This document shows positions 62,259-64,000 of a stretch of 64,000 bases of DNA, piece after piece; position 1 is the stretch's first letter; every line of letters starts with the position of its first letter. Source of the stretch: Gemmatimonadota bacterium. Lineage in GTDB: Bacteria; Gemmatimonadota; Gemmatimonadetes; Gemmatimonadales; Gemmatimonadaceae. Position numbers and translations under genes: made by a program. Under the pieces are notes generated by a model, which ran no database searches, was not told the DNA's origin, and was given only the letters and a program-made list of their open reading frames with translations. The stretch covers positions 27,385 through 91,384 of the forward strand of contig PMEM01000071.1 of NCBI GenBank assembly GCA_003155795.1, in the 5' to 3' direction.

Positions 62259-63835
62259 CAGGCGCTCTCGCCATGCTCGGCCGCGCGGCCAAGCGCGAGC
62301 GTGTTGCGGATGAGACTTTGCAGATCGCGGAGCTCCGTGCGATGATTGACTATAGCCGCGCGGATGGCGACTTCACCTCGCACGCGCGTCAACGACGGCG
62401 CGACGACGCCACCTTCCTGCAGATCCGCCACAATTCGGATATTGAGAGGATTGGGATCGTCGCTGCGGTAACGGAAGCACACGATGTTAAGCTGCACCGG
62501 TGCCAGCAGCTCGAGCTCCGCGTTCGCCTCGACCATGCGTGCTAGCTCTCTCGCAAGCGCGCACATGCGAGAGATCGTCGCTCCGAGTGCGTCGGAGCCG
62601 TACACCATGAATGTGAACCAGGTCTTGAGGGCTCTGAAGCTGCGCGACAGATCCGGCCCGTAGTCGCACGGCCACCAATCACCTGCTGCCATTCCGCGCG
62701 TATCGTGCGTGAGATAGGCCGGCGAAGACGCGAACGTATCACGCTGGATGCTACCATCGCGCACCATGATGAATCCGGCGTCGTACGGAACCTGTCCCCA
62801 CTTGTGAAAATCGAATGCGATCGAGTCCGCGCGCCCGATGCCATGCAGTAGCGGTGCGACGTCCGGTGCCAGCATGCCGAGTGCTCCATAGGCGCCATCG
62901 ACGTGCAGCCATGTCTGCTCGCGCTCGGCGATGTCGGCGAGCCCGGAAAGGTCGTCGATCGCACCAATGTCGACAGTTCCCGCGGAGGCCGCAATCAGGA
63001 ACGGAACGCGTCCAGCGGCTCTATCGGCAGCAATTGATGCGACCAGTGCGGGAAGCTGCATCCTGCCGCTGTCGTCGATCGGGATGACACGCAACGCGTC
63101 GCTTCCGATCCCCGACATCTCCATCGCCCGCGTCACGGACTCGTGGCTGGCCGCGGATGTGTAAGCAGTGATGCTGCCAGCCAGGACTCCCGTGCGACGC
63201 GCCGTTGCACCCAGCGCATGCGTGCGCGCGACCAGGACACCGATGAAGTTGGCGATGGACGTCCCGGTGACGAAAATCCCCTGGGCCGTTTCAGGGAATC
63301 CGACGAGATCGCGGACCCAGCGGAGAATTTGCCTCTCAACCTCTATCGGGGCGTGATCGCGGCCGCCGAGATTGGCGTTGAGTCCGGCAGCGAGCATCTC
63401 CGCGATCATCCCTACCGGTGTGCCACCTCCCTGAACCCAGCCCATGAATCCCGGATGCGGATTTCCGCCGCCGTATGGGAGGATCTCGTCCATGAAGCGG
63501 CGATGTACCGAGGCGAGATCGCTTGGCGTCGCCGGGAGTGGCGCATCGAAGCGTTCGCGGAACCCGACGGGCATCGGCTTCCAGAGCGGCTGATCTCGAA
63601 GGTGCTGCAGGTATCCGATCATGTCGTCGAGCATGGTGTGGGCGTCCGCGCGGAACGTCTCCCAGTCCTCCGGGTCCAGGCTTTCGTTAGAGCTCAAGTG
63701 GCGATGGCGTTGGGCGGGGTATCGGTCGATCCGTTGCAGGATTCGCAGGATGCGCGACGAACTATTAAATATGGTGACGTCCGCGAGACGGTTGTGCGGA
63801 TCGCCGCATCCACTGGCGCCGCGCGTCCGCTTCAT
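62258..63835 (-). CDS. PLP-dependent group II decarboxylase (aromatic-L-amino-acid type)
   Basis: The 525-residue enzyme belongs to the glutamate/tyrosine/DOPA decarboxylase family (fold type I). Seen are PYGGGNPHPGFMGWVQGGG, the cofactor region TGTSIANFIGVLVAR and ASHESVTRAMEM, the aspartate in WLHVDGAYG, and the Schiff-base lysine in AFDFHKWGQVPYD. It would convert an amino acid to its amine. Substrate cannot be assigned; the FHKWGQVPYD loop is broadly like those of aromatic decarboxylases. The start is uncertain: ATG at 63835 gives a 60-residue extension, and a TTG at 63697 is possible. It is coupled to the ATP-grasp gene. Confidence 0.85.
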   Translation of the reverse strand: MKRTRGASGCGDPHNRLADVTIFNSSSRILRILQRIDRYPAQRHRHLSSNESLDPEDWETFRADAHTMLDDMIGYLQHLRDQPLWKPMPVGFRERFDAPLPATPSDLASVHRRFMDEILPYGGGNPHPGFMGWVQGGGTPVGMIAEMLAAGLNANLGGRDHAPIEVERQILRWVRDLVGFPETAQGIFVTGTSIANFIGVLVARTHALGATARRTGVLAGSITAYTSAASHESVTRAMEMSGIGSDALRVIPIDDSGRMQLPALVASIAADRAAGRVPFLIAASAGTVDIGAIDDLSGLADIAEREQTWLHVDGAYGALGMLAPDVAPLLHGIGRADSIAFDFHKWGQVPYDAGFIMVRDGSIQRDTFASSPAYLTHDTRGMAAGDWWPCDYGPDLSRSFRALKTWFTFMVYGSDALGATISRMCALARELARMVEANAELELLAPVQLNIVCFRYRSDDPNPLNIRIVADLQEGGVVAPSLTRVRGEVAIRAAIVNHRTELRDLQSLIRNTLALGRAAEHGESA

Positions 63836-63861
63836 GAACGCTTTTCCGTCGCGCCAACCGC

Positions 63862-64000
63862 TCAGATCGAGCGGCTGGAGCCAGCGGCACTGGTGTCCAC
63901 CTCAATCAGCCGAGACGGGTTTACGTCGATCTTACGTTGGCGGCTGTGCCGCGCCGGAATCCGCGATTCGATCATCACGGGCGAAGCCACTGAAGCAGGA
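63862..64000 (-). CDS. Possible 3' end of an upstream gene (window edge)
   Basis: A reading frame of 45 codons is open from the window edge to a TGA at 63862-63864, with GC-rich third positions, and ends 26 bases before the decarboxylase ATG. The end (PSRLIEVDTSAAGSSRSI) has no family that I recognise. If real, it would be the gene preceding the decarboxylase in the same operon. Confidence 0.35.
   Translation of the reverse strand, partial: PASVASPVMIESRIPARHSRQRKIDVNPSRLIEVDTSAAGSSRSI

Noticed and set aside
1..64000. tRNA, rRNA, CRISPR, insertion sequence or prophage
   Set aside because: I found no tRNA-like TPsiC and anticodon arms, no regular spaced repeats, no transposase or integrase genes and no phage structural genes in reading the window. 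A covariance-model scan was not possible, so small RNAs could be missed.

Overview
This 64 kb stretch is chromosomal, densely packed and moderately GC-rich, with no rRNA, tRNA, CRISPR array, phage or insertion sequence that I could see. The gene content points to a flagellated, probably Gram-negative, aerobic soil- or water-type bacterium: MotA/MotB stator and a full chemotaxis signalling set, TolC-type outer membrane efflux, many lipoproteins, a Ku/ligase end-joining pair, ergothioneine genes and a YpdA-type (bacillithiol) reductase. The mix of families is most like Gemmatimonadota, but this is an inference from content and not a measured placement.

Layout. 1-5.3 kb: end of motA, motB, an AlkA-type glycosylase, a secreted TPR protein, a small conserved protein and a DinB protein. 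5.4-8.2 kb: Ca2+/H+ antiporter, second DinB protein, EamA exporter. 8.2-15.1 kb (minus): a tightly overlapped MoxR AAA+ / DUF58 / BatA-like / DUF4175-like / DUF4159 / membrane-protein operon that runs on into the EamA gene. 15.1-17.2 kb: DUF3293-like protein and a membrane histidine kinase. 17.5-22.2 kb (plus): egtB-egtD-egtA and a DedA-PAP2 fusion. 22.2-28.8 kb (minus): cheA-cheW-mcp-cheB-cheR, divergent from an HDOD gene at 29.0 kb; the gap between them carries two facing sigma-28-type promoters. 29.9-34.1 kb: DUF2252 protein, atypical NRAMP transporter, GlsB/YeaQ membrane protein, BNR/YCF48-like protein. 34.2-39.1 kb: radical SAM protein, methyltransferase, ArfB-like release factor, YpdA reductase, SDR, HD-domain protein, lipoprotein. 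39.2-42.0 kb: DNA ligase, acid phosphatase, Ku. 42.0-46.6 kb: prolyl oligopeptidase, PAP2 phosphatase, cyclopropane fatty acid synthase. 46.9-51.2 kb: TolC / MacA-like adaptor / MacB-like permease. 51.3-53.1 kb: haem/iron-siderophore ABC ATPase and permease. 53.3-56.7 kb: two secreted lipoproteins and an M28 peptidase. 56.8-59.6 kb: TVP38 protein, then a GntR (YtrA-type) regulator with ABC ATPase and permease. 59.6-63.8 kb (minus): DUF3037/HipA-like kinase pair, and a PLP decarboxylase coupled to an ATP-grasp protein.

How it fits together. Motility and taxis (motAB, che genes, HDOD) appear to share FliA-type control. Thiol and redox defence is represented by the egt operon, YpdA and two DinB-fold proteins (DinB includes bacillithiol transferases). 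Envelope functions dominate the rest: efflux, lipid phosphatases, CFA synthase, and the MoxR operon, whose members join a cytoplasmic AAA+ ATPase to membrane-anchored VWA-like proteins of unknown job. The least explained units are the MoxR-DUF4159 operon and the decarboxylase/ATP-grasp pair. Nothing here can be called a wholly new system from sequence alone.
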